Part shown: positions 21,355 to 31,396 of the stretch, one piece after another
How the letters are laid out: every line of letters begins with the position of its first letter
How positions within the stretch are numbered: the first letter of the stretch is position 1
Assembly (NCBI GenBank): GCA_015680685.1
Contig: MNCI01025188.1
Coordinates: 10,333 to 43,138 of the forward strand
Direction: 5' to 3'
DNA from: Gnetum montanum
Lineage: Eukaryota > Streptophyta > Gnetopsida > Gnetales > Gnetaceae
DNA length: 32,806 nucleotides
Made by a program: the position numbers and the translations under genes
The notes under the pieces: generated by a model
Told to the model about the DNA's origin: nothing
What the model saw: the letters and a program-made list of their open reading frames with translations, nothing else
The model's database searches: none

Positions 21355-21833
21355 TCAGTAGTCTTTCTTTTTTTTTTGAGGAGCGAGCTTAGCATTAATG
21401 ATTACCATTTTGCCATTCTTGAGAAATGTATATTCCATACTAGTGGGAAATGGTTTTAATTCAATGGGCTCTTGCTTAAACTTGTCAGGGATTTCCAACT
21501 TCCTCCAATTGATATTTTCGGTGTCGGTACTTGGAAGTTGGTAGTGGACTTGCTCTAATGCATCTATGCTATCGATATAGGTGCAAGTTAAGCTCTCAGT
21601 TGGTTCCATGCATAAGGTTAAATTACTTTCTTGGTCAACTGTTAGCCACTAGGTGCCTTCCTATCTTGTTGCTATTACATACACGCATCTTTGTATGTTA
21701 GTCACTTGTGCATACTAGTTGCATGTAGGCAATTTTAAGTGTTGTACAAACTAGGACTTTTGCACGCAGTTGCATCCTATATTACTGTATGTGATGCATG
21801 GAACTTTTTTTTCTTGATATTCCCAAATGCATT
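21355..21833 (-). pseudogene. pol: E2 protease-RT linker
   Basis: This segment contains the TAG shared with E1 (21649-21651) and then an open frame with IELKPFPTSMEYTFL, the ELKP(F/L)P...YxFL linker that commonly precedes RT in Athila-like and other gypsy polyproteins. The frame ends in a lysine run encoded by the T-run at 21365-21378. A length change in that run explains why RT follows in another phase. Confidence 0.7.
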
Positions 21834-22436
21834 TTATTTTGATATATCTAAGGAAAGATAATGTATGCCTAGGCACACATTAATCACACTTAGCCATGCT
21901 CTTCCCATTATGATTGGGAAGTCCTCATTGCAGTTGTTAACTTGAATCACTAGGAAATTAGTTGGATATGACCACCCACAAATAGTGGTGACAATGTCCT
22001 TCACTAGTCCCAATGGAATTATAATCAACTAGTTGGCCAACTCTAAATGAATGTTATGCTTCTTTAGCAGAGGCAAGTTCTAGGCTTTATACATTTCTTA
22101 AGAGATTAAGTTAACACCAAAACCTAAATCCAAAAGAGCTTTGCAAGGCTCATTATCAATGATTTGTAAATAAATAAGAGGACTCCCAGGATTAGAGAAT
22201 TTCCTAGGAATATAAAAAGCTTTAATCCAATTGGTGATGGCATGAGTCAACATGACTGTGTGTGTTGAATGCGATTTTTGGTTCAAAGGAAGCTCTGAAG
22301 ATTCGAATAATGATGAGGTGTTCAGATAACTAGCCGCTTGTGATTGTAAGGGTTTGGTTAGATTGTTGGTTCTAAAGAAAGATCTTTTCTTTATGCAATT
22401 GTCTGAACCAATAGTAGGTTGAGGATTGATAGCCAT
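21834..22436 (-). pseudogene. pol: E2 aspartic protease (active site altered)
   Basis: It is in phase with gag upstream, as in a single gag-pol polyprotein. The active site reads Asp-Leu-Gly at 22122-22130, where E1 has Asp-Ser-Gly; Ser to Leu is one C-to-T change. The following Ser of DSGS is Phe, also C-to-T. The second half contains PIIMGRAWL. Stops include TAG at 22080-22082, shared with E1, and one in the motif following NLIS. Confidence 0.83.
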
Positions 22437-22862
22437 TATAGCATTACATTGTTGTAGCTAGGCAGGAAGCTCTCCCTACATAGTTATAGCAGGTGGTAAT
22501 GGATCTGAGGGTGGAAGGGATGCAGATGGATGAGAAAGATATTATGCATGTGGAACATCACCCTGAGGAGAAGAAGTTCTATAGTACTCAAGGGCCTGGT
22601 AGTGAGGTTGAAGAGTAACGTGGCTAGTAGAGTCATGAGGAAAGATCGACTATTGAACGTAATACCCATATGGATCAAGTTGATGTTAAGGGTACTGTTG
22701 CTGTGGTGGTGGCATTCTCCATGATTGTGGATGTGGCCACCATTGATAGTGTGCATTCCATTGTGGGGGAGCTCCACTTAGATAATATTCCAAAGGTTGG
22801 TGGAACTACCTTGGGTTACCTTGTGGATAAGGTAATCTTCTTGGTGTTTGCCATTTATTTAA

Positions 22863-24770
22863 TCATGAGTTTAGTGTATACACCCTAGACTCTTGTAGAT
22901 GTGACACTACTGGGCAACATCCTTTAGGATGGTCATATTGGCATATCTCACATCCACCATCATTGTCTAAATCTAAATCCAAAACCTCTTCAATGACGGC
23001 AACCATGCCCTTACCTTTGTTACGTGCATACATAGCTTCTCTCTTTTTCCTTCTCTCTCGGTTACTACTTGGTTCTCTAGACTCCTCTAATATTTTCAGG
23101 ATAGTTTGAAATTTGTCATCTAGGAAGTTCCACATTTGATCTACCTTTGCCAATACTTTTGATATACATTTTTGAATGGTAAAAGTCTTCCTATTCATCA
23201 TCTCTTCAAGTGGTGACTCTTCTTCATTTTCACAAAGCCTAATTTCCTTCTTTCAGAGGGAAGGATCCCTGTTGTACTCTTCCACACTTTTCCTCAACTC
23301 ACATTTTTCTTTGGAAACTTACTCCAAAAATCTTTGTATTTATTGAGCTTTGAGCTAGATTGCCTTCCTTGGGCATAAGTCCTAAGGGTTCTTTGCATTT
23401 TGTACGTAAGCCCATCTATGAGATGGTGAAGTTGTTCCCTTTGTGAGTAACCATGGCCAAGGCAATGCTGTAATAATGCATAATATCAGCCCATGGTAGC
23501 ATCCAAGGGGTTGTGTCCTCCTTGTTTCCATCCTTGGATTTTCTTACATAGGTTGGACACTCGAGAGTACATTTGATAGTTATCATTGAATAGCTCTAAC
23601 ATGGTACTCCATTGATGAATAGATTCTGGTTCTAAGGACTAATACCAGTTCTCCGCTTCCTTGATCAGTTTTTGTGGAAACAACTGTAGTTTTTTCCACT
23701 CATTTTATATATTTTGCAAGAAACATGCATCATGAAATGCTTGTAGATGATTTTCAAGATCAACATTGTATCCCCCTTCAAATCATGGGATGTTGTTCAT
23801 GTCTAGTATTTTAATCCTACTATCTTTTTGATGCCTTGTCAAAATCCTAATAACCTCTGTTATATCTAACATGCTTTAGGTGGTGAGTAGGGGTTCATCA
23901 TGATCATACTGTCTATGGCATCTATGATGCCTATGCTATTCCCTACTCTCCGTTTTTCCATGGTGTATCTCTATAGAATTCCCTCATCCCTTTTCTTGAC
24001 TATTTTGTCTATGATCTTTATTTTTCTTACCATTATCCTCATGGTATTTTCCTTTGTGACTACATTTAGATCATGAAGGAGAGGGGGAAAGAGATGATGA
24101 AGGTGAAGAGGAAGGAGGACTGGCACCATGATGGTTCTTGTCACTTTCTCTTTGGTGGTCATGGCCTTGGCCATGGTTATGATCAGAATATTTGTTATTG
24201 TCACATGTTCATGTTCCTTTTTCAGACCCTTTGTGTCCATTAGTATCAGAACCTAGGTTATGAATAGTTGAGTGAAGATTATGATACAAAACTCCTTAAC
24301 CAAAGTCAATGAGAGGAACATTGTTTTGTGGAAAATCTCTCGAGGTAGGTTCACCACCCTCATTTTCACTTAGGAAATATGGGACATCTTGAGACCACTT
24401 CCCCTTCATGGATTTGTAATGTCTCTCCTATTGCAAATCCCTCTAACGTTGTGCCTCTGTGGATTGATAATCTCTTGAATCTTGCTCATGCACAATGTAC
24501 TCTAATTATCGGTGCTACATACCAATTCGTGTGAGGGCATGAAGAAGCATGCTTGGGATTTAGTGATCGGGAGGTAACACTGTGTTACCTTCTAAATCAT
24601 GCCATCATAATTGTTCATCCTGGTGGAGGATAAAGGTAAAATCTAGTACATACTCATCAAGATGAGCAAAACTTTTGGGCCACTCATGGATCATTATGTG
24701 TACTCCACCTCCGATTATTCATTGTGTTAGACTTAGTCTGTGAAGCACTCTTGTAAGAAGAAGAAGACAT
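22863..24770 (-). pseudogene. gag: E2 gag (broken, start codon intact)
   Basis: ATG at 24768-24770 opens MSSSSYKSASQTKSN, which aligns with the E1 segment that starts with ATA. The capsid core (about 23200-23840) has DMNNIP, FEGGYN, ENHLQAFHDAC and LDATMG. The TGG of IPWFEGG is TGA here. The nucleocapsid has CEICQYDHPKGCC (about 22912-22950), i.e. C-x2-C-x3-H-x3/4-C. The frame at 22863-23201 is in phase with the ATG and with the protease. A Pro/Gln-rich linker (about 22480-22800) follows. At least one frameshift lies near 24680. Confidence 0.83.
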
Positions 24771-24888
24771 GATTAATTATTCAGTGTGCAATACCCTTTT
24801 TTAGTGATTATAGGATAGTTAATTTTAAGCATTCATTCCAATGATGGGAAGGATTACCTAAGTTATAATGAGTGCACAAACAATAAAA

Positions 24889-24907
24889 TCCCTAGCAATG
24901 ATGCCAA
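24889..24907 (-). other. E2 primer binding site (tRNA-Asp type)
   Basis: On the minus strand TTGGCATCATTGCTAGGGA directly follows the 5' LTR. From its second base it matches TGGCGCCGTTGCCGGGGA at 13 of 18 positions. All five mismatches are C-to-T or G-to-A, four of them at CpG. This supports tRNA-Asp priming, as in Athila-type elements. Confidence 0.75.
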
Positions 24908-25730
24908 TGATGAGTGGTGAGGTACCCTTACACCCAACCATATGAATACAAGCGTTCACATGTGATCCAGTGGAACTTCAAGGATTAAGTGCTTATGCAC
25001 TTACCTAGAATAAGGGTGAGTTATGCTATTGTTGTCTTCCCAAGCTTACTTGTAAGACACAATTGCATGGTTAAGTAAACTTGAGGTATATGATTTTTAT
25101 GTTTTCTATTCAAGGTGCTTAAAGGGGAGAAATGAGTAATTTAATAACTAATTTAATTTAACTAATTAACTATTCTCTAACTAGTCCTAACATCAGCATC
25201 CATTCCCACTTTTTGGACACATCCTGAACCAATGGAATACTACTGGGATTACCAAATACTAGTCGTTACTGGGTTACCAAATGTTCAACGTATGCTCGAA
25301 GTGGTCACACTAAGTGTGATTACTTGTTGAAATTTAATGATTCCATGAAAAAAACATCAATTAACTAATGAAAGCATTAAATAACTGTAAATAACATTAA
25401 ATATAATAAATAGGCTATTCTAAATGTTGCAAGGCTTATCACAAAGTTCATCTTTATTTTCGAACTTAAGGTGTGCTCAGGTACACAATGCTTGAACAAA
25501 GATCTATTCACTTTATGACTCCTACCATGGGCACTTAGAAATAATTCTAACTTTAGAAAGGAAAAAATGCTAGAATTTAGCTAAGGAACTAAAAACTAAT
25601 GCCAAAACCAAGTGCACCTACCTCTTATTTATAGCCAATGAGACAGGTTCTGACATCACATATCTGATGTCGCTTGGTTGACCCCGATATCGCATACCTA
25701 ATATTGAGGGTTTGATATTAGGACTCATCA
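24908..25730 (-). repeat. E2 5' LTR
   Basis: On the plus strand it begins TGATGAGTGGTGAGG and ends GGACTCATCA, aligning with 16034-16852. The TATA box is at 25623-25632 (reverse complement). GATATCGCATACC near the U3 start keeps one GATATCGC module. Confidence 0.93.
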
Positions 25731-25735
25731 CAAGG
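25731..25735. repeat. Right target-site duplication of E2 (CAAGG)
   Basis: It is an exact copy of 16029-16033, directly after the right end of E2. Confidence 0.85.
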
Positions 25736-26479
25736 GAAAGGCAAGGCAAGCTTCCTTATCTTTCTTTCTTCAAATCACCTTAGTATTTCCATCAAATATA
25801 AATGGGGCAAATTTGCATTAAATTTTTCCATCAAAATTGCGCTACCCCACACTACATAAGTAGATATTCTATTTAAGCCTTTGGTGGGGAAAATATGATA
25901 ACTGCCAATCTTGAAGTAAATCCTCTCTTCTAGGGTCAATTCTCCATAAGCTTTATTTTCTTTGTCTTAAGCCCATTTCAACCATAACTTCCTTGTGTTC
26001 ACATCTGAGTGAGTGGATAGATGAGCAACCTTTAGTTCTTCATTTTGAAGATTGAAGGCCTCTACAAAGGCACTTACAGAGAAATCAATGAGAATGCCAC
26101 CTACATTGGCAATGGTGCCTTCTTCCTTGCTATGCCAAAATTGGTATGTCTCACCCAAATACTAGTCACCACTTTCTGAGAGAATGGGCCACAATGGAGA
26201 TGCCTTAAGTTGAGTCTTCATTGGTTTAGGGGCAAACTCAGTGAAAGGCCTAGAATTGAGCTTCATGATCACAAATGAGAAGGTGGACTTCTCCTGAACA
26301 GCTTGGAGACATTCTGGGGACAATGTGAGATGTTGCCCTTATTTTTGGGCTCTAACTTCTCCACATTTCATGTGGCTAGATTGCACTATCATAGGGGTTT
26401 CCTGATGAATGCTAGATGAGTGTGCTTTCTACTTTGCATGTTCTATGTGAGGTCCCTAGTCTTTACTCCCTCTCGGGTG

Positions 26480-26480
26480 N
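26480..26480. other. Assembly gap with 65-bp duplicated flanks
   Basis: A single N separates two identical 65-bp blocks, 26415-26479 and 26481-26545. This is what an unmerged contig overlap looks like. It adds 66 false bases inside the interrupted reading frame. Because 66 is a multiple of three, the phase is unchanged. Confidence 0.85.
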
Positions 26481-26639
26481 GATGAGTGTGCTTTCTACTT
26501 TGCATGTTCTATGTGAGGTCCCTAGTCTTTACTCCCTCTCGGGTGTTTAGCTACTCCTTGCGAAGGTCCTACTCGATCTCTTCTTTTTGGGGCCATCTAT
26601 AATCACACAAAAATCAACTATTACTAACGTTGTATAGAG

Positions 26640-27213
26640 AAATTTTTATCAACTCATACCTTACTCATTGCCTTAGTTAATAGTCCATAATTATGTAGTG
26701 TGATTTTAGAGTTAGAAATATTTCTGAGAAGTGACTCCAAAAGGTGTTATTGTTGACCTTACATCGTTGGGTTTTGTCAATTTCTTTACATGTGGCACTT
26801 ACAATCATTTGGATGGCCTAGGTGATTGATGAAAATTAACTTGACATTTAAATATAAAATGTCGTTTTGGTAAATACTAAATTTCTTACCCCTATGATAT
26901 CCTTCGAATGATAGCAAATTTTGAAAAAAGTATGCAGACTTCCTACTGCAGTACCCCCTCACGACTAAGTGGAACAGTCTAGGTTCAAATACAATTAGAC
27001 AGAATTGAAATTGGAATGTTAGGGAGCTATATATTGCACTTGGAAGATGGAGAGGTAAAGCTCTAAGTTTCAAAGGAAAATTTCAACTTCCCTAGTGGCA
27101 AATGAAGGAAATGAACATTGAAGTAGGTGGGGTTATAACTATATATAGGTAGGCAAGACCCGATATCGCATATCCGATATTGGGTTGAACGTGATATCAT
27201 GTATGCGATATCA
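26640..27213 (-). repeat. Diverged LTR (LTR7) at the 3' end of E4
   Basis: On the minus strand it starts TGATATCGC after a G-rich tract, with GATATC modules (27161-27213), a TATA box (CTATATATAG, 27141-27147) and CTGCAGTAGGA near 26950, which aligns with the R/U5 region of the E1 3' LTR. The U5 part does not align well with the other LTRs, so the left end is approximate. It follows the E4 tail and is best read as the E4 3' LTR. It could instead be the 5' LTR of the element encoding the adjacent MAPKRR frame. Confidence 0.5.
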
Positions 27214-28679
27214 TGTCCCCACCGACATGCACCGAATGTAGGGATTGAGTGGAAATAATGAATTTTTGATATTTAATGGAGGATTTGAGATTAAATTGGA
27301 AGGTTTGGGGCATTTGGAAATTTAATTTTAAGGCACCAAAAGTGTGTCATGGTGGAGTCATATACTAAAATTTGTGAAAAGGGGCTAGGATTAAGGGTGT
27401 ATAGTAATTGTTGAGGAATGATTGATTAAAATGATAAGGGAAAGGATAGTTCACTTAGGTGAGTAGTCAGAGGGTGTAAAATAATGTGGTCATGTATAAT
27501 AGGGACAAGTTACAAAAGTTACACAAGTAGATCCTCCCCAAAGTAGGCTCTAGCCTATGATGCCCTTGTGGAATCACACCTCTAATGTCGATGGGCACTA
27601 GAGAAGTTGAATGCAACATATACATGTGAAAAAAACACACATGCTACAATCACCGAGTTTAGATAATAACTCTACATTACACCAACCGCAAGTTATGAAC
27701 ATTTGGATAACAAGATGAGATGTACTGCAGAAGGGATCATAGAAATTGGGCCATGAGGTTTCTAATGATGATCAAAATGGAATCTTGTGTGTAATTAGTG
27801 GTTAAATAACCATGTGTTTGGCTTTCCAAGTTTCCAACCAAGTCCATACCACATTGCAGTGACATCACATGGCTTCATCCCATCGACAAACAACCATAAG
27901 TCTACCAGAGTTTCAAGGAGTAACATCACTTGGCATTTTGTTCAAGGGAGGAGAAATGGAGGAGCGTTACGGTGGCATACTTTTATTATTATGATTTATT
28001 CTTTTTGTTTTTGATGGCTCTATGAAGTCACCTACCTTCAGGCATGGGTACATGTCTTTCTAGTCGAATCCACGAAAGCTTATTTAGTGCCATTTTGAGT
28101 TGCTTTTACTCCCATTTTTTGTTAGATCTACAAGGATATAGTTACAGCCTTAGCAACACAATAGAACATACAGAAGTAGCCAAAGAGAATCTATGAATCC
28201 CCTTGATGTCACACCCTTTTCATTCCACCTTGGTCCTTCACTCATCTCTCTAGACATAATGATTATCAAATTATTTATAGTTGGATGATGAAAAAGATTA
28301 CCATTGTGACCAAAGCATGAACCTCTTATTAATGGAATAGGTGGATGGATGTCATGGTCTAAATGTTTGAATGATTAGTCCCTTATGACTAGGAAACATA
28401 GAGAAAAACCTAACCTTAATGGGAAACATGATCAACTTATTCACAACTAAGATTACAAAGGAAAATTAAAAATAAAAATTAGAAAAAGTAAAAGAAAGAT
28501 AAAATAACACTTAAGAATTCTAGAAATTAGAATGGGGGGTGACCCCCATGATTGAACATTTAGTCATGGCTAGGATTAAGAAGTAGATGAATAGGATTCA
28601 TGCATGTATGAAATGTTAGGTACCCTTCATGCCCCAACCACTAGGTGTCTATTGGTGGTATGGTGGTTAGGTAGAGAAA
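27214..28679 (-). other. E4 3' tail
   Basis: It carries the tail signatures of the group: the G-rich motif TCATGGGGGTCACC near 28548-28562, the box TAGAGCCTACTTTGGGGAG at 27534-27552, and a polypurine tract GTCGGTGGGGACA at 27214-27226 next to LTR7. No frame of interest was found. It joins directly to the E4 gag, with no pol in between. Confidence 0.6.
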
Positions 28680-30384
28680 TCATTGGTCACACACTTGATT
28701 ATAGAAAGCATAGTGGGGCAGGTTAGATGGTGTGTGTACATTATGAGGGACATTTGGCCCACTATGACATCCTTGACTATATGGCAGTATGCATGCATCT
28801 ATGTGTTCCTTCACATTGGTGAATTCACTAGATCGTGTGGATGTTGGAGTGTGAGGTGGAGGCCTAAGTATAATGATAGGGGCTATTGATGGAGCTAAGA
28901 AAGGTGTGGCACCAGGTTGACCTTGGGCTAGTTTAGAGGATGGAGTAGGTTTGGAAGTGTGATTCTTCTTTCTATGATCATGTCTAACAAAGGGATGCTT
29001 CCAATGTTGCATGGGTAACCTACTTTCATTAATAGTAGTAGCACAAGTTATATTTGTTGGTTGGCATGATGGTGTAGAACCATCTAATACATTTGATGGT
29101 AGTGTAGAAGGAGGTGAAGGATGAGAATACCAAGGGTGAGGAGAAGTATGAAGTCATGATCCCTCAATAGAAGACACAAGTCGATGGTACTTGGAAGAGT
29201 GATAATGGCGATTAGAGGTAGAGGATTTAGAACTACTTGGAGAAATAGGATGTTGAATGTAGTAGGCATTTGGTTTTGGTAGAATATGTGGCTAACTAGA
29301 TGGTGGCCTTTCCCATGCCTATGAGTTTTGCCACTACGGTGGAGTAAAGTGTTGAAGTTGGTAATAGCTCCCCTCAGGATAGTACAATGGCTTTTGGGGT
29401 TGTCCATAATCACCTTGTGGAACAGGGATGCATCTAAACCAATACCTTTGTACAAAGTTTGGGTGCAGCTTCCCTAAGCGATGCTCATATAGATGTGACA
29501 AGAATGGGCAATGGCCCTTTGGGTGGTCATATAAATAAACATCACATCCATCCTAATTATCTATAGTTGAGCCTTTGGCCTCATTACCCTTAGCAATTCT
29601 TCCTGGTTGTCGAACAGTGTTCTTAACTATTTTTGATTTATGTGTCCTCTGTCTATTTCAATTGCCAGGTTTATTTTGGATGACCCTCTCCCTGATAGTG
29701 TCTTCTAAGTTCATACTTTGTTCATTTTCCCATATAGTCATCTTGTTATGCTTTGCCTCAATTTCATCTATTGATTTCTGTATTGGCAAAGGTTGTGACA
29801 ATATCACCTTTTTTAAATTGGTTGCTTCCTCTTCCTTGTAGTTGTGAACCTTTGTTGTTTCTAGAGTTGGGTCTTGCTCAAATGCTTTGAAATTCTTTGA
29901 TTTAAATAATTATCTTTCTTCTTTTGCCAAATGCTCTATTAGTTATTTGACCTAGTGGGCTTGGAGCTTATGTAGTTATGCTCGAGCATACTTTCCAAGG
30001 TTCACCCTTGTTTCATTACTAAGCCCATCTATAATGTGGAGTATTTGCTCTTTCTTAGAGAATCTATGACCTAGAAATTTATTTAGTAAGGCATAGTATC
30101 TATCAAAGGCCATGTCCAAGGGTTCCTATTATTCTTGTTTCCATCTTTACATTTTTCTCCTCAAGGTAGACACTTGTGCATAGGTTTGGTATCTTTTATT
30201 AAAAAGTTCCAACATGGTTGACCATCATCTGATTGAATTTGGTTCTAATGATCTATACCACACTTCAACTTTATCAATTAGTATCCTAGGATAGAGCTTA
30301 AGCTTTTTCCATTTACTGTCCACATTATTAAGCACACAAGCATCATGGAAGAATTGTAAATGATGTTGTGGATCTAAATCATAG
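28680..30384 (-). pseudogene. gag: E4 gag, truncated by E3 and without pol
   Basis: A diverged relative of the E1 and E2 gag. On the minus strand from 30384 it shows HHLQFFHDAC, KLKLYPRILI, VWYRSLEPNSIR and STMLELFNKRYQTYA, then a charged stretch, YDHPKGHC (about 29520-29550) and a long Pro/Ser/His-rich C-terminal region ending at 28680. The second cysteine of the knuckle is Tyr (TGT to TAT type change). Many stops are present. The N-terminal part is missing because the E3 LTR begins at 30385, inside the capsid core. No protease, RT or integrase follows. It resembles the gag-only derivatives described in plants as TR-GAG. Confidence 0.78.
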
Positions 30385-30472
30385 TGATGAGTGGCGAGGT
30401 ACCTCTATGCTCAACCATACGAATACGAGAGTTTCACACACGATCCAGTTGAATTTCAAGGACTAAGTGCTT

Positions 30473-30473
30473 N
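30473..30473. other. Assembly gap with 43-bp duplicated flanks
   Basis: A single N separates identical blocks 30430-30472 and 30474-30516 inside LTR6. No other LTR of the group has this duplication, so it is an assembly fault. Confidence 0.85.
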
Positions 30474-31200
30474 AGTTTCACACACGATCCAGTTGAATTT
30501 CAAGGACTAAGTGCTTATGCGCCCTTGTGGAACAAGGATAGGTTGATTAACTGTTATCTTCCTAAACTTACTTGTATGTCACGATTGTATGGTTAAGTAA
30601 GCTTGAGGCATATGAATTTTATATCTTTTATGTCTTTATGTCGTGTGGTAATAGGGAAAGAGAGAGATAACTAGGTGACTAATTTAACTTAACTACTCAT
30701 TAACTAAGTTCTAACTAATTCTAATACCAGCATCCATTCCCACTTGCTGTACACATCTTGAACTAGTGCAACACTGCTTGGATTACCAAACACTAATTAT
30801 TATTGGGTTACCAAGCATTACACATATGCTAGAAGTGGTCTTGGTTGTGTAATTTAATGATTTTATTAATTGATTAAAATGAATTACTGTGCTAATAACA
30901 GAAATGTAAAGTGTATAAAATATAATAAAATAAAATAAATGCATAAGAAAATAAAATAACAACAATACGTAAGAAAACAAATCTCAAGTGCTACAAGGAT
31001 GAATCAAAGAGCTTGTCTTTATTGCTGTATACAAGGTGTGCTTAGGTACACAATGCTCAAATAAAGATCCATCTGCACTTAGACCTCCTACTGTGGGCAC
31101 TTGGAAAATACTCTAACTTTTAAACAGACTACAAGAGTTTCACTACTTGACTGCTAAAAGACTTCCTTCCAATTGTGTGCTTGGGCACTGTATTTATAGA

Positions 31201-31396
31201 CCTGGGAGCAACTACTCTAATAATTAGAGTAACTACTCTAATAATTAAAATAACTGCTAAAGAAACTGCTAGAGCACTCTAATAGTTAGAATAACTACTA
31301 GAGTAACCACTCTAATAATTAGAGTAATTGCTAAAGTAACCACTAGAGTACCCGCTAGAGTAACCGCTCTAATAATTAGAGTAACTACTCTCATTA
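31201..31396. repeat. AT-rich palindromic array at U3 start of LTR6
   Basis: Repeated units built from TCTAATAATTAGAGTAAC. Three near-identical imperfect palindromes with 8-base arms around one base occur at 31214-31230, 31309-31325 and 31366-31382 (ACTCTAATAATTAGAGT or GCTCTAATAATTAGAGT). They occupy the position held by GATATCGC palindromes in the other LTRs. Confidence 0.75.

Larger units (their letters stand above)
16034..25730 (-). mobile_element. E2: full-length Athila/Tat-like gypsy retrotransposon
   Basis: E2 is a complete minus-strand insertion of about 9.7 kb: 5' LTR 24908-25730, primer binding site 24889-24907, gag from 24770, then protease, RT, RNase H, integrase, a tail of about 1.8 kb, and 3' LTR 16034-16852. 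CAAGG duplications flank it. All expected domains are present and in gypsy order, with integrase after RNase H. Stops, several frameshifts and changed active-site residues make it non-coding now. Its LTRs are a distinct subfamily from those of E1. It inserted within another reading frame on the same strand. Confidence 0.94.
25731..26596 (-). pseudogene. N-terminal part of an unrecognised frame interrupted by E2
   Basis: From ATG 26594-26596 one minus-strand phase runs to the E2 insertion, once the duplicated block at 26480 is counted once. It opens with the basic MAPKRRDRVGPSQG. Later motifs are FWHSKEEGTIANVGG (about 26100-26150), HSDVNTRKLWLKW, YFKIGSYHIFPTKGLNR and LPFPC at the junction. 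The six in-frame stops (TAG, TAA or TGA) are each one C-to-T step from Gln or Arg codons, and no frameshift is seen, so it was coding fairly recently. The LPFPCLI...C..AG pattern with its C-terminal part recalls the 'putative plant transposon protein' domain near plant gypsy elements. That match is from memory and weak. Confidence 0.6.
30385..31396 (-). repeat. LTR6, 3' LTR of E3
   Basis: On the plus strand it begins TGATGAGTGGCGAGG and ends CTCTCATTA. The U5 and R parts align with the E1 and E2 LTRs, with a TATA box at 31191-31198 (reverse complement) and an AATAAA-type region near 31010-31020. Its U3 start is different: instead of GATATCGC modules it has an AT-rich array (31201-31396). It is longer than the other LTRs because of that array and a 44-base assembly duplication at 30473. 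Element tail follows on its right, so this is a 3' LTR. Confidence 0.88.

Noticed and set aside
26951-26970. Another polypurine tract (GTCGTGAGGGGGTA on the minus strand) marking an LTR start
   Set aside because: It lies downstream of the TATA box of LTR7 and is followed by a match to LTR R/U5 sequence, so it is inside the LTR and not at its edge.
31201-31396. Possible CRISPR-like or satellite array
   Set aside because: Units are irregular, there are no unique spacers of equal size, and the array lies at the U3 start of an LTR in a plant-type genome.
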